Below are positions 15,887 to 24,746 of a DNA stretch of 64,000 nt, in pieces (the first letter of the stretch is position 1; every line of letters starts with the position of its first letter). Location: assembly GCA_036306585.1 (NCBI GenBank), contig JAXJZF010000005.1, forward strand, positions 186,001 through 250,000. The letters run 5' to 3'. This DNA comes from Aphodovivens sp036306585. Lineage in GTDB: Bacteria > Actinomycetota > Coriobacteriia > Coriobacteriales > Eggerthellaceae. Under the pieces are notes generated by a model, which worked only from the letters and a program-made list of their open reading frames with translations, was not told where the DNA came from and ran no database searches. The translations under genes and the position numbers were made by a program.

Positions 15887-17194
15887 GTGAAGGCGAAGGC
15901 TCCCGCAAGCCTCCAACCGAATAGCGGCAAGATCGTGAGCGCCCAGGGATGCCGGCGCTTCTGCGCCCTGCCAAACTACGATTACTTCGCCAAGCGCATG
16001 GGCGACCAGCGCGGATGGCGGCTGCAGTACGCATACTCCGAGTACGTGTCCGCATGCCGCGAAGCCGGCGAGAGGCCGTACGCGTACTCGAGCTTCTGCA
16101 CGGGCTTGCGAGGGTGGCGGCGTGAGATGGGGGCCGCCGGGATTCCCGAGTGGTACCCAGGCGAGTACATGAGAACCTACTGGTCAAAGGGGTCGGCGCT
16201 GATCGCCGGCGAGCAGGCGGCGTTCCCGGTGTTCGTGGCCGCGATGGCCTACAGCGACGCCACGTTCCTATGCAGGGCGGACGATATGGGAACCAAGAGC
16301 TGGATGACCTGTTGCCAGCGGGCCTTCAGGTCGCTCGGCGGCGTGCCGTACGTGACCGACTGCGCGCAGTGCAAGGTCTCGGTCACGGCTCGCAGCACGA
16401 TCGAGGCGTTCGCCCGGCACTACCGGACGGTGCTCTACGGCGCCAGGCCGAAGACCGCGAAGGGGGCGGAGGGCGCCGGGAAGCCGCTGGACGCGAGGAC
16501 CGTCTCGCACGTTGCGAGAAAGGTGATCGCGGATGTAGCGGGCATGGACTTCGCGAGCTTGGAGGACCTCGATGCCTACGTCGAGGGGAAGCTGGAGGCG
16601 TACAACGCCATGGGATCAGAGGACGGGCCGGCCCGCTGGACGCTGTTCAAGGAGCGGGAGCTTCCGCAGATGCTGGAGCTTCCGGCGGAGGACGCCGATT
16701 TCGCTACGTGGTCGACGCGACTCGTTCGGGACGACTACCACTTCGTTGTCGACGGCGTGCGCTATTCGGTGCCATGGCGCTACTCGAACGAGGAAGTGCG
16801 CGTCAGCTGGACCGACGGCGAGGTTCGCTCATACCTCAACGGAGAACTGGTCGCCCGGCACGAGCGCATGACCGAGATGCGGGGGCGGTGCACGGTGACC
16901 GACCCCGCGCACAGGCCGCCCGGGCACCGTTGGTTCGCAAAAAGGATGGACGACAGGTTCCTGGCGCTCGCTAGTGAGGAGGGCCCCAATGTGGTGCGCG
17001 TCATGAAGCGCGTGCTCTCCGCCTGCAAGAAGGAAGGCAAGGGGTTCCGCACCTGCAAGGAGTTGATCGACTTGAGGAAGACGCCGTCGGCTGCCGGGGT
17101 CACTTTGGACGAGGCGTGCCGCGCGGTCTTGGACGGCGGCGGGGAAATCGGCGTTGCCGAGGTCATGGAGAAGCTGGCCGGTGATGCCGAATGA
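15887..17194 (+). CDS. Degenerate IS21 IstA-like protein, probably inactive as a transposase
   Basis: A 435-residue protein clearly related to the product of the next gene: both share the PGE...W segment, FVA.(M/L).YSD.TF, the SW motif before a GG(V/A)P strand, and the C-terminal FDG/VDG...V...G/VP beta segment. Compared with that neighbour the first catalytic Asp is Tyr98 (EYMRTYW versus EEVQVDW). The second and third acidic residues align only if gaps are allowed (VTDC, KGAE). The motif FAKRM occurs twice (near residues 34 and 355), hinting at a duplicated DNA-binding segment. The start is GTG 15887; the stop overlaps the next start (ATGA). It may be a DNA-end-binding partner or regulator of the active subunit. 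Confidence 0.75.
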   Translation: MKAKAPASLQPNSGKIVSAQGCRRFCALPNYDYFAKRMGDQRGWRLQYAYSEYVSACREAGERPYAYSSFCTGLRGWRREMGAAGIPEWYPGEYMRTYWSKGSALIAGEQAAFPVFVAAMAYSDATFLCRADDMGTKSWMTCCQRAFRSLGGVPYVTDCAQCKVSVTARSTIEAFARHYRTVLYGARPKTAKGAEGAGKPLDARTVSHVARKVIADVAGMDFASLEDLDAYVEGKLEAYNAMGSEDGPARWTLFKERELPQMLELPAEDADFATWSTRLVRDDYHFVVDGVRYSVPWRYSNEEVRVSWTDGEVRSYLNGELVARHERMTEMRGRCTVTDPAHRPPGHRWFAKRMDDRFLALASEEGPNVVRVMKRVLSACKKEGKGFRTCKELIDLRKTPSAAGVTLDEACRAVLDGGGEIGVAEVMEKLAGDAE

Positions 17195-20100
17195 GCGCGC
17201 TGCCCTACAGGGAGATCATCGAGCTGCGCTCGGTGGGGCTCAGCTTCGAGAAAGTCGCCTTCCTCTGCGGCTGCAGCGCCACGAAGGCGTCCGCCGTCTC
17301 GAGGCGAGCCGCCGAGCTGGGCCTGGGCTGGCCCGTGCCGGTGGAGCTCAGCGACGACGAGCTGGCCAGGCTGGTGGATCCCCGCGACGCGGCGCGCTGC
17401 AACCCCGTCGACCTGGAGGATATCCAAGGCCGTGCCGGGCGCAGGCTGGATGCGGACGACGTCGAGGAGGCGTATGCGGCGTACGTCGCCCTTTCCGTGG
17501 ACAGGCCGCCTTATGTCTTCGCGACGTTTCGCGAGAGGTTCGTGCAGCTGGTCAAGGCCCAGGCGAGGGGCGCGAAGATGCTCGTCAATTGGCATCCCGG
17601 CGAGGAGGTGCAGGTGGATTGGGCCGGCAGGAAGCTCAGCCTGTACGGCGCCGGCGAGGAGGTGACGCCGGTGTCGCTGTTCGTGGCCACGCTGCCTTAC
17701 AGCGACAAGACCTTCGTGCGCGCGAGCCTGGAGATGGGCATGCAGTCGTGGCTTGAGCACCATAAGGCGATGTTCTCGTACTTCGGCGGCGCGCCGCTCT
17801 TCGTCGCGCCGGACAACCTCGCAACGGGAGTGGTGTTCGACGAGAATCGCGAGCGCTCGATCCACCCGCGTTACCAGGAGCTGGCGGATCACTACGGCGC
17901 CATGGTCCTGCCCGCACGGGTCCGTACGCCCACCGACAAGGCGGCTGTGGAGAGCCATGTGCGCATCATGGCCAACAGCATCGCCGGCGTGCTTGAGCAG
18001 ATGCGGTTCACGAGCCTCGGCCAGCTCAATCTGGCCATCGCCGAGCTGCTGGAGGTCTACAACGACCGGCCAGTCGTGGCATTCAAGGGGCGCAGCAGGA
18101 ACGAGATTTTCGAGTCAGAGGAGCGCGAATGCCTGCAGCCGCTGCCGGAGGCCGAGTTCGCGCCTGTCACCTGGAGAAAGGTCGGCGTCTCCTTCGACGG
18201 CGTGGTGAGGGTGCGCGGCAACTTCTACGGCGTGCCGCCGCGCTATGCCGACCGCAAGGTCGCCGTGCGCATCGCCGAGGACGCCATCGAGGTCTACACC
18301 GCCGACAGGCGGCAGTGCATCGCAAGGCATCCGCGCAGGGAGGACGGCGCCGAGACGTTCGAGGGGCTGCCGGGCGTGCACCCCGACCGGTTCAAGCCGC
18401 TTGACGTCTGGTGCGAGGAGCATCGCCGCACGCGGATTCTGGAGCAATGGGACTACGATGCCAACGGCGGTAAGGGCCCGCACGACTGCGTTTGCCGCTC
18501 TGGCAGGCCGGTCCATTGGAGATGCCCCGACTGCGGGTTCGAGTGGGTGGAGGCGCCCGCCAGGAGAACGGGCCGCTCCTTCGACGACTGCCTAGCCTGC
18601 GCGGACGTCGCGTTGGTCCCGGGCAAGAACGATCTGGCTACGGTGAGGCCGGACATCGCCGAGGAGTGGCATCCGACGAGGAACCCGCTGCCCGCGAGCG
18701 CGGTCTTCCCCGATTTCAAGCAGCAGGTGTGGTGGCTCGGCAGGTGCGGTCACGAGTGGCGGGCGCCGATTGCCAAGAGGGTCAACAGCCGTGACGGCGC
18801 CCTCTGCCCGTATTGCTCCGGCAGGAAGGCCCTCAAGGGATTCAACGACGTCGCAACGCTGTGCCCCGAGCTTGCCGAGCTCTGGCATCCCGTGAAGAAC
18901 CGGAACCTGACGCCCGACGCGGTGAGCATCGCGAGCCACCGCGAGGTTTATCTGTGGGACGGCGTGATGACGCGCATCTGGAGGCAGAATCCCCGGAAGT
19001 GGCTGGAAGAGCACGGGCGGGCCGAGCTGCTGGCCCCCTTCGACTCGTTGGTGGAGGAGGCCCGGGCGCTGGACGCCGCCGATGGGCGCGCGTGCCACGG
19101 CATCGGCCACGGCAAGTCCAGCGTCAAGTGGTCGCGCTTTCTGAGGGAGGCGGAACTCAACGTCAGCTTCGAGGAATGGTGCCTGCGGTTCGGGCATGCG
19201 GATCTGCTGGCGCAATGGGACGAGGAGCGGAACGGGCCCCTCAAGCCGTCCGACGTCTCGCGCTGCGATTCCGCCCGAGTGTGGTGGCGCGGCGAGTGCG
19301 GCCACAGTTGGCGGCTGTCCGTGAGGACGAGGGCGTTCAACGATGCCGGATGCCCGTATTGCGGCAGGAGGCTGACGTTGGAGGGCTTCAATAGCGCCGA
19401 GTGCCTGGACGCGGGCATCCTGCACCTTTGGCATCCCACCAAGAACGGCGACCTGAAGCCTTCGCAGGTCTCCGACCGTACGGCCAAGAGGATCTGGCTG
19501 CAATGCCCGACGTGCGGGTATGAATGGCGCGAGAGCCTGCGGGGGACTCGCAAAGGGAGCCGCAAGTGCCCGTCGTGCCATGGGGGAAGGGGACACTATC
19601 TCGCCAAGGGCAGCAACGACCTCGGGTCAAAGAGGCCGGACGTCGCCAGGCAGCTCGACCCCGAGCTGAACGGCGGCCTGCGCGCCGAGGATCTCCACGC
19701 CCACGCAGGCGCCATGGTGTGGTGGCGCGGATCGTGCGGCCATGTCTGGCGCGAAAAGGTGAGCATGCGTTCCATGCGCGTCGACGACAGCTGCCCGTAC
19801 TGCAAGAACCGCAAGCTGCTGCGCGGCTTCAACGACCTGGCCACCGCGTATCCCGAGCTCGTGGCCGAATGGGATTTCGAGCGCAACGGCGACCTGGGGC
19901 CCGACGGCGTGAGGTTCAACGCGACCAAGCAGGTCTGGTGGAGGGGAAGCTGCGGCCATGAATGGCAGATGTCGCCGCGCCAGCGGGCCGCCGAGGGGCT
20001 GGGCTGCCCGTACTGCTCGGGCCATCGCGTGCTCGCCGGCTTCAACGACCTCGCGAGCCGGCATCCCGAGCTTCTGGCCGAGTGGGATTGGGAGCGCAAC

Positions 20101-20712
20101 GGCGACCTGAGGCCCGACGGCATCGTCTCCGGCAGCGCGAGGAGGGTCTGGTGGAGATGCGGGCGTGGGCACGCATGGCAGATATCCTCCTACAACAGGA
20201 CCGGCGGCGCCGACCGCGGTTGCCCCTACTGCGGCGACCGCAAGGTGCTGAAAGGCTACAACGACCTGAGGACGACGCATCCCAAGATCGCGAGGGAGTG
20301 GAACAAGGAGCGCAACGGCGACCTGAAGCCGACCGACGTGATCGCCAACTCAAACAAGCGCGTCTGGTGGAAGTGCAGGGAGGGCCACGAGTGGTCCGGC
20401 CTCATAGTGAACCGAGCGCGCAAGGGCAAGGCGGACCCGGGCTGCCCGTACTGCTCGGGACGCAAGGTGCTCGCCGGCTACAACGACCTGGCCACCACGC
20501 ATCCCGACATAGCGGCGATGTGGCACCCGCGCATGAACAAGCGCTTGAAGCCCGCCGGCGTGCAGGCCATAAGCCGCAAGCTCGCATGGTGGCGCGGCGA
20601 GTGCGGCCACGTCTACCAGATGGCCGTCCGCGACAGGGTGGGGGCCAAGCCGGGCTACTGCCCGTACTGTTCGGGGAGGAAGAGGCCCGAGAGGCCGATA
20701 AGGCTCGACTAG
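17191..20712 (+). CDS. IS21 IstA-type DDE transposase fused to a zinc-ribbon repeat array
   Basis: A 1173-residue protein. Residues 1-410 are an IS21 IstA-like transposase: N-terminal HTH (about 5-45), then an RNase-H-fold core with Asp143 (VQVDWAG), Asp208 (APDNL) and Glu254 (AAVESH), and a beta-rich C-terminal domain (about 325-380). From about 415 to the end are nine to ten repeats of about 68 residues of the DUF4379-type probable zinc ribbon. The pattern is NDLATxHPELxxEW, KNGDLxP, VWWRCxxGHEW and CPYCSGRKVL. The clearest repeats lie at about 479-548, 671-730, 733-803, 809-877, 881-949, 952-1021, 1024-1094 and 1098-1164. Those near 415-470 and 551-605 are decayed, and 606-670 is an insertion. 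IstA proteins are usually near 400-500 residues and followed by istB; here there is no istB. The ribbons probably bind nucleic acid. Confidence 0.85.
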   Translation: MSALPYREIIELRSVGLSFEKVAFLCGCSATKASAVSRRAAELGLGWPVPVELSDDELARLVDPRDAARCNPVDLEDIQGRAGRRLDADDVEEAYAAYVALSVDRPPYVFATFRERFVQLVKAQARGAKMLVNWHPGEEVQVDWAGRKLSLYGAGEEVTPVSLFVATLPYSDKTFVRASLEMGMQSWLEHHKAMFSYFGGAPLFVAPDNLATGVVFDENRERSIHPRYQELADHYGAMVLPARVRTPTDKAAVESHVRIMANSIAGVLEQMRFTSLGQLNLAIAELLEVYNDRPVVAFKGRSRNEIFESEERECLQPLPEAEFAPVTWRKVGVSFDGVVRVRGNFYGVPPRYADRKVAVRIAEDAIEVYTADRRQCIARHPRREDGAETFEGLPGVHPDRFKPLDVWCEEHRRTRILEQWDYDANGGKGPHDCVCRSGRPVHWRCPDCGFEWVEAPARRTGRSFDDCLACADVALVPGKNDLATVRPDIAEEWHPTRNPLPASAVFPDFKQQVWWLGRCGHEWRAPIAKRVNSRDGALCPYCSGRKALKGFNDVATLCPELAELWHPVKNRNLTPDAVSIASHREVYLWDGVMTRIWRQNPRKWLEEHGRAELLAPFDSLVEEARALDAADGRACHGIGHGKSSVKWSRFLREAELNVSFEEWCLRFGHADLLAQWDEERNGPLKPSDVSRCDSARVWWRGECGHSWRLSVRTRAFNDAGCPYCGRRLTLEGFNSAECLDAGILHLWHPTKNGDLKPSQVSDRTAKRIWLQCPTCGYEWRESLRGTRKGSRKCPSCHGGRGHYLAKGSNDLGSKRPDVARQLDPELNGGLRAEDLHAHAGAMVWWRGSCGHVWREKVSMRSMRVDDSCPYCKNRKLLRGFNDLATAYPELVAEWDFERNGDLGPDGVRFNATKQVWWRGSCGHEWQMSPRQRAAEGLGCPYCSGHRVLAGFNDLASRHPELLAEWDWERNGDLRPDGIVSGSARRVWWRCGRGHAWQISSYNRTGGADRGCPYCGDRKVLKGYNDLRTTHPKIAREWNKERNGDLKPTDVIANSNKRVWWKCREGHEWSGLIVNRARKGKADPGCPYCSGRKVLAGYNDLATTHPDIAAMWHPRMNKRLKPAGVQAISRKLAWWRGECGHVYQMAVRDRVGAKPGYCPYCSGRKRPERPIRLD

Positions 20713-20742
20713 CCCTCGGCCCCTCGGCGAGGAAGGAACGGG

Positions 20743-20760
20743 GGAGGCGTCGGCGCCTCC
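20743..20760 (+). terminator. Short hairpin after the transposase-zinc-ribbon gene
   Basis: A 7-bp perfect stem (20743-20749/20754-20760) with a 4-nt loop, 30 bases after the stop and without a T-run. Probably a weak terminator or mRNA-stabilising hairpin. Confidence 0.4.
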
Positions 20761-20873
20761 TGCCCATAGGCGTGATCTTGCGAATATTGGACTGGACGGC
20801 TATGCGTGGCGGTTATGGGGGTCTGCATCGTTTTCGATGCTGGATTTATGTATACGTCGACGCTGATGCGAAG

Positions 20874-20910
20874 AATCGTCCCATTGGGAATCTGCCCCAA
20901 TGGGACGATT
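20874..20910 (+). terminator. Strong terminator with 15-bp stem
   Basis: A perfect 15-bp stem (20874-20888/20896-20910) with a 7-nt loop and a short T-run (20909-20912) partly in the stem. It would end transcription from the operon on the left, and may isolate it from the surface-protein locus. Confidence 0.75.
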
Positions 20911-21061
20911 TTCTATCCGATTCGAAGGCAGCTTTTCGGAGCTGGTTCATCGTCGATGACGGTCGGAATGAGCTGCAAAAGTCTGGAGGTTCAAACTCTA
21001 GGAAACAGATAGCTCAGCTATCTAGTCGGAGCATTTCTGCAGGTAATCTTGTTTTTTCGTC

Positions 21062-21265
21062 TTGACAAAAGGGTTGTCGGTCGTGGGACCCCGTCCGGCC
21101 CTCCCTTCCGAAGTTGCTTATTACACTCCTCGCCAACGTCAGCGCCTGCTCGTCAAGAGCGGCATCACCTGCTATTGGCAAACGCGAAGGAACCGCGATT
21201 CCATCACTTTTGACGAGTGGGTCGGTCTGGACCTTTGGTCAGTTTTGCGACTGGTTCGGCGGTAA
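21062..21265 (+). pseudogene. Fragment of an undecaprenyl-phosphate sugar transferase
   Basis: The frame translates to SVVGPRPALPSEV, TPRQRQRLLVKSGITCYWQ and DSITFDEWVGLDL, the diagnostic C-terminal core of bacterial sugar transferases that start capsule or exopolysaccharide repeat units. Only about 58 codons remain. The N-terminal membrane and catalytic part is missing, and the similarity stops after about base 21235, where the sequence runs into a surface-protein reading frame. This is a clear remnant left by recombination; it cannot be functional on its own. Confidence 0.8.
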
Positions 21266-24200
21266 TCCTTTGACCGAATACGCATATCGCGTTGCCGGAA
21301 GCGAGGATGACTGGAAAGAGGCGAGCCTCCTCGGAGGCAAGATTCGCCTTGATGATGGCGTGACATACGAAGTGGCTTACGCCAAGTACTCCGGCTCGTT
21401 CTTGAATCCAAAAAAGGAATGGGTGGAATGCGGCTCCTTCACCGTTCAGAGCTATTGGAATGTGAACGTGTCCGTCACCGGCCCTGACGAGGGCGGCGTC
21501 GAGAAGCTCGTCAATGGTTCTTCGACCGGCGAGGTCATCGGGGACGGCGGAACCGTCGCGGTCGAAAACGGAGGCTCGGTTCAGTTCCGGGTGCATGGGG
21601 TCGATGGATACAAGGCAACGTCTTTGAATCTCAACGGCTACGATGCCGCGCCCGATTCCCTCTTCGGGTTTACCGGGATGGACGGCGATGTCACCATCGC
21701 CGTGGCATACGAGGCCAATGCCTCCGTCACGTACAAGGTGGATGTCCCCAATGCGACGGTCAGCTTGAATGGCAGTGCCGTCGAGTCGGGGTCCGAGGCA
21801 ACGGCGAACGCGGACGACGACACCACGATCGCGATCGCTCCGGATTCCTCCGACGGCAAGCATTACGCGGTGGAGGGCATCACCGTCGCGAACCAGACGA
21901 CGGGGGAGACGAAAACGTTCGCAGCCGACTCCATCGGTTTTTCCGATGGCGTGGCAACGGTGACGGTTTCCAAGGACTTCTATTCCGCAGACGATGTCTG
22001 CACGGTGAGCGCCGATATCGTCGAGTGCTCCATCGCATTGCGCGGCGATGCCCTGAAGGTTCCTTGCAGCGGCATGTCGGATAAGGCGGAAATTGAAAAG
22101 CGCATTTTCGATGCGCTGGTCGACGGCGAAGGGTCCTACCCCGAGCTGTCCCAGCAGGATGTCGTCATCGAATACGATGCGGGCCATGGCGCTTGGGAAT
22201 CGGTCGACTATGACCCCGGTTTTCTTGGCACCCTCGCCGGTCGCCACGCTTTCGGCCAGGACGGCAATTCCGAAACCATCCGCATCTCCTATAAAGGCAA
22301 CGATCAGTATCCTGCCATGAGCGTCGAGACCGGTATCGAGCTGACCGACCCTCGTCCCGTCACCGCATTGACGCTCAACGACGGCGTTTCGGTGGCGTAC
22401 GCTTCCGAGGACGAGATGAAGCAGGCCCTGTTCGATTCCCTTATCGCATCGCTTACCACCGCCGACGGCGCTTCCGTCCCTTACGGTATCGATGACTTCG
22501 ATTTCTCCTTCACGCGCAAGGTGGGAGAGCAGGATGTCACCGTCTCCTACAAAGGCGTGGACGGCCCGGACGGCTATCAGCCCTGCAGCGCAACGGCGAC
22601 GGTCACGGTGACCAAGGGCAAGGCGTCCGTGTCGGTCAACTCCCAGAACGTCACCTACGGCGACGAGATCGGGAGCTTGGTGACGGCGACCCCCGACGAC
22701 TGCATGCCCATCGTGATCATGGCGGGCGTCAATGGAAACGGCGAAGGGTACATCGGCCTCGATTTCAGCAGCATCACCCTGGATGACCTTGCAGGCAGGG
22801 ATCTTCCCCTTATCGGCAATCAATCGCTGCAGGAGTTCTTCACGGGCGTCCTTGGCGACGAGTTCAGCCTCAACCAACTCAAGGGCGCGCTGGACGGCCT
22901 GCAGAACCTGGGCATCAGCGACTCCACGGGCATCATCGATGGGCTCAATCGGGCCTTCGACCTCATCGAGTCCATCTCGCCTTCCCTCTTGGACGCGAAG
23001 GTGCACTTCGGCATGGACCCCGAAGATGCCGGCTTGTACACCGTTGTGGCGGTGACCGCCAGCCCGAACTACGATACCGCCTTCGGCGTGGGGTACGTGA
23101 CCATCAAGCCCCAAAGCCAGGATGTGTCGCTGTCCTTCACCCATGAGGTCGAGAATGGCCTGATCTCCGCCGATGACGTACCGTCGTTCGATTTCGGCGT
23201 GACTGCGGTCGACGGCCAGGGCAACCCGATCGATCCCGATACGGTTCGCATCTTCTACACCGGCGTGACCACCGAAGGCGACCTGTACTACGGTGCCGAT
23301 GCGCCTACGCAGCCGGGCGCCTATGTCCAGTCGGCGATGGTCTTGGGCGGAAACTACTTCGCCGCGCCGATCTCCCGCGCTTACGCGATCGGGCGCTACA
23401 GCACCGCAACCGCGCTTGACGGCTTCGAGGACAACGCGCGCTCCGTCGCCTACACCGGCGATCCGGTCCAGCTTGGCGCGACCGTCACGCTCGCGAATGG
23501 CGAAGTCGTCGAAAACCCCCAGATCGACTGGCTGTTCTTCGGATACACCAATGGCGGCAAGCTGTATGCGAGCTCGTCTGCCCCCACCGAGGCGGGGCGC
23601 TATGCGGTGACCGCCTTCTACGAAGGCGATGCCACGAAGGGGATTTCGATGGATTCGGGCACCCTGACCATCGAACGAGGCGATATCGCGGTCACCCCTG
23701 CGGCGAACGACTGGACCTACGATGGCTCTCCGAAGGAATTCGAATTCGCTTCGTCGCCTGACGGCCTGGACGGCTTCACGGTGGAATACCGGGCCGATTC
23801 CGCCGAGGATTGGAGCACCGAGGCCCCGGTGGATGCCGGCAAGTACGAGGTGCGCGTGACGCGTGCCCAGGATGCGAACCTGAATGCATACGAGGAGGTC
23901 TTCCCGTTCACCGTCAAAAAGGCGGTCGAGCCCGATATCGTTGAGGACGAGGTGACTTTCGAGCCCGCTTCCGATGGGCTGACCGTGACGTTCCCCGATC
24001 CGACCCTCGTGTACGAGTGGGACGATAACCCGGAGTTCTCTTCGCCCGAAGAGGTGCGCGGCGGGGTTTCCACGTTCTCCGCGCCCTCCGATCCCGGCGC
24101 TCCGTTCTTCGTGATCGACCAGCCGGGCACTTACTACTTCCGCGTCAAGGGGGATATCGACCACGATCCTTCGCTCCATGCCTTCTCTGTGACGGCGGCG

Positions 24201-24746
24201 CGCGTGACCTTCGATGCAAATGGCGAGGGCGCCGTCATCGATGGCAACGGCAGCTGGATGCTCCGCAGTGGCTCTTCCATGGGGGCCGACCTGCCCAGCG
24301 CCAGCCGTTCCGGCTACACGTTCGAAGGTTGGAGGACGGCGGATGGAGCCGTCTTCGACGAGACCACGCCGGTGAACGGCGATATAACGGTGTACGCCGC
24401 ATGGTCTGCGGATGCTGCCAAGCCTCCGGCGGGCGGTTCCGGCGATCAAACGACGGAGCCGAACGACCCCCAGGATCCCGCCGATCCCCAGGATCCCACT
24501 GACCCCCAGGATCCCACTGACCCCCAGGATCCCGCCGATCCTCAGGATCCTGCAGATCCGGTGAACCCTTCGCCCGTCGATCAGGAGGGCGATGCGTCCA
24601 CCGGGAATGCGTCGGCTGAGGGCTCCGCATCTGCCATCCCGGCTACCGGAGACTCCCCGATCGCGTTCGCCGTGGCGGGCGGCTGCGTCGCCGTTGCGGC
24701 AATCGCCCTCTGCGTGGCGCGGATGCGCATGCGCCGCCGGGGCTAG
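21114..24746 (+). CDS. 5'-truncated LPXTG-type wall adhesin joined to a sugar-transferase remnant
   Basis: The open frame begins at ATG 21114, but its first 40 codons are an out-of-frame reading of the sugar-transferase fragment, and no true signal peptide is present. Convincing surface-protein sequence starts near base 21240. The rest (about 1165 residues) has beta-sandwich repeats, an MBG/YDG-like segment (from about base 22615), more Ig-like repeats, an InlB B-type repeat (about 24206-24410), a DPQDPA/DPQDPT proline-rich wall spacer, an IPATG sorting motif, a membrane helix and a basic tail. It would be a wall-anchored adhesin if exported. As it stands, it is probably silent or a donor cassette for recombination. 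Reading frame is intact, so a recent event is likely. Confidence 0.7.
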   Translation: MLITLLANVSACSSRAASPAIGKREGTAIPSLLTSGSVWTFGQFCDWFGGNPLTEYAYRVAGSEDDWKEASLLGGKIRLDDGVTYEVAYAKYSGSFLNPKKEWVECGSFTVQSYWNVNVSVTGPDEGGVEKLVNGSSTGEVIGDGGTVAVENGGSVQFRVHGVDGYKATSLNLNGYDAAPDSLFGFTGMDGDVTIAVAYEANASVTYKVDVPNATVSLNGSAVESGSEATANADDDTTIAIAPDSSDGKHYAVEGITVANQTTGETKTFAADSIGFSDGVATVTVSKDFYSADDVCTVSADIVECSIALRGDALKVPCSGMSDKAEIEKRIFDALVDGEGSYPELSQQDVVIEYDAGHGAWESVDYDPGFLGTLAGRHAFGQDGNSETIRISYKGNDQYPAMSVETGIELTDPRPVTALTLNDGVSVAYASEDEMKQALFDSLIASLTTADGASVPYGIDDFDFSFTRKVGEQDVTVSYKGVDGPDGYQPCSATATVTVTKGKASVSVNSQNVTYGDEIGSLVTATPDDCMPIVIMAGVNGNGEGYIGLDFSSITLDDLAGRDLPLIGNQSLQEFFTGVLGDEFSLNQLKGALDGLQNLGISDSTGIIDGLNRAFDLIESISPSLLDAKVHFGMDPEDAGLYTVVAVTASPNYDTAFGVGYVTIKPQSQDVSLSFTHEVENGLISADDVPSFDFGVTAVDGQGNPIDPDTVRIFYTGVTTEGDLYYGADAPTQPGAYVQSAMVLGGNYFAAPISRAYAIGRYSTATALDGFEDNARSVAYTGDPVQLGATVTLANGEVVENPQIDWLFFGYTNGGKLYASSSAPTEAGRYAVTAFYEGDATKGISMDSGTLTIERGDIAVTPAANDWTYDGSPKEFEFASSPDGLDGFTVEYRADSAEDWSTEAPVDAGKYEVRVTRAQDANLNAYEEVFPFTVKKAVEPDIVEDEVTFEPASDGLTVTFPDPTLVYEWDDNPEFSSPEEVRGGVSTFSAPSDPGAPFFVIDQPGTYYFRVKGDIDHDPSLHAFSVTAARVTFDANGEGAVIDGNGSWMLRSGSSMGADLPSASRSGYTFEGWRTADGAVFDETTPVNGDITVYAAWSADAAKPPAGGSGDQTTEPNDPQDPADPQDPTDPQDPTDPQDPADPQDPADPVNPSPVDQEGDASTGNASAEGSASAIPATGDSPIAFAVAGGCVAVAAIALCVARMRMRRRG
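24465..24554 (+). repeat. Five tandem 18-bp repeats encoding DPQDPA/T
   Basis: Five near-identical 18-bp units encode a Pro/Asp-rich cell-wall spacer just before the IPATG sorting signal. Copy number probably varies by slippage or recombination. Confidence 0.85.

Larger units (their letters stand above)
20713..21061. other. Gene-free junction region with lower GC
   Basis: 349 bases with no supported gene. Base composition drops relative to the element on its left, and the two short terminators in it are listed separately. This is probably where the mobile element or the IS21-like unit ends and a disrupted capsule/surface locus begins. I could not see a clear direct repeat marking an attachment site. 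Confidence 0.4.

Noticed and set aside
21114..21235. The first codons of the adhesin frame as a signal peptide
   Set aside because: These bases encode the sugar-transferase remnant in another frame; the hydrophobic look is accidental.
24465..24554. Short regular repeats that look like a CRISPR array
   Set aside because: There are no spacers; the units are contiguous and in frame with a proline-rich wall spacer.
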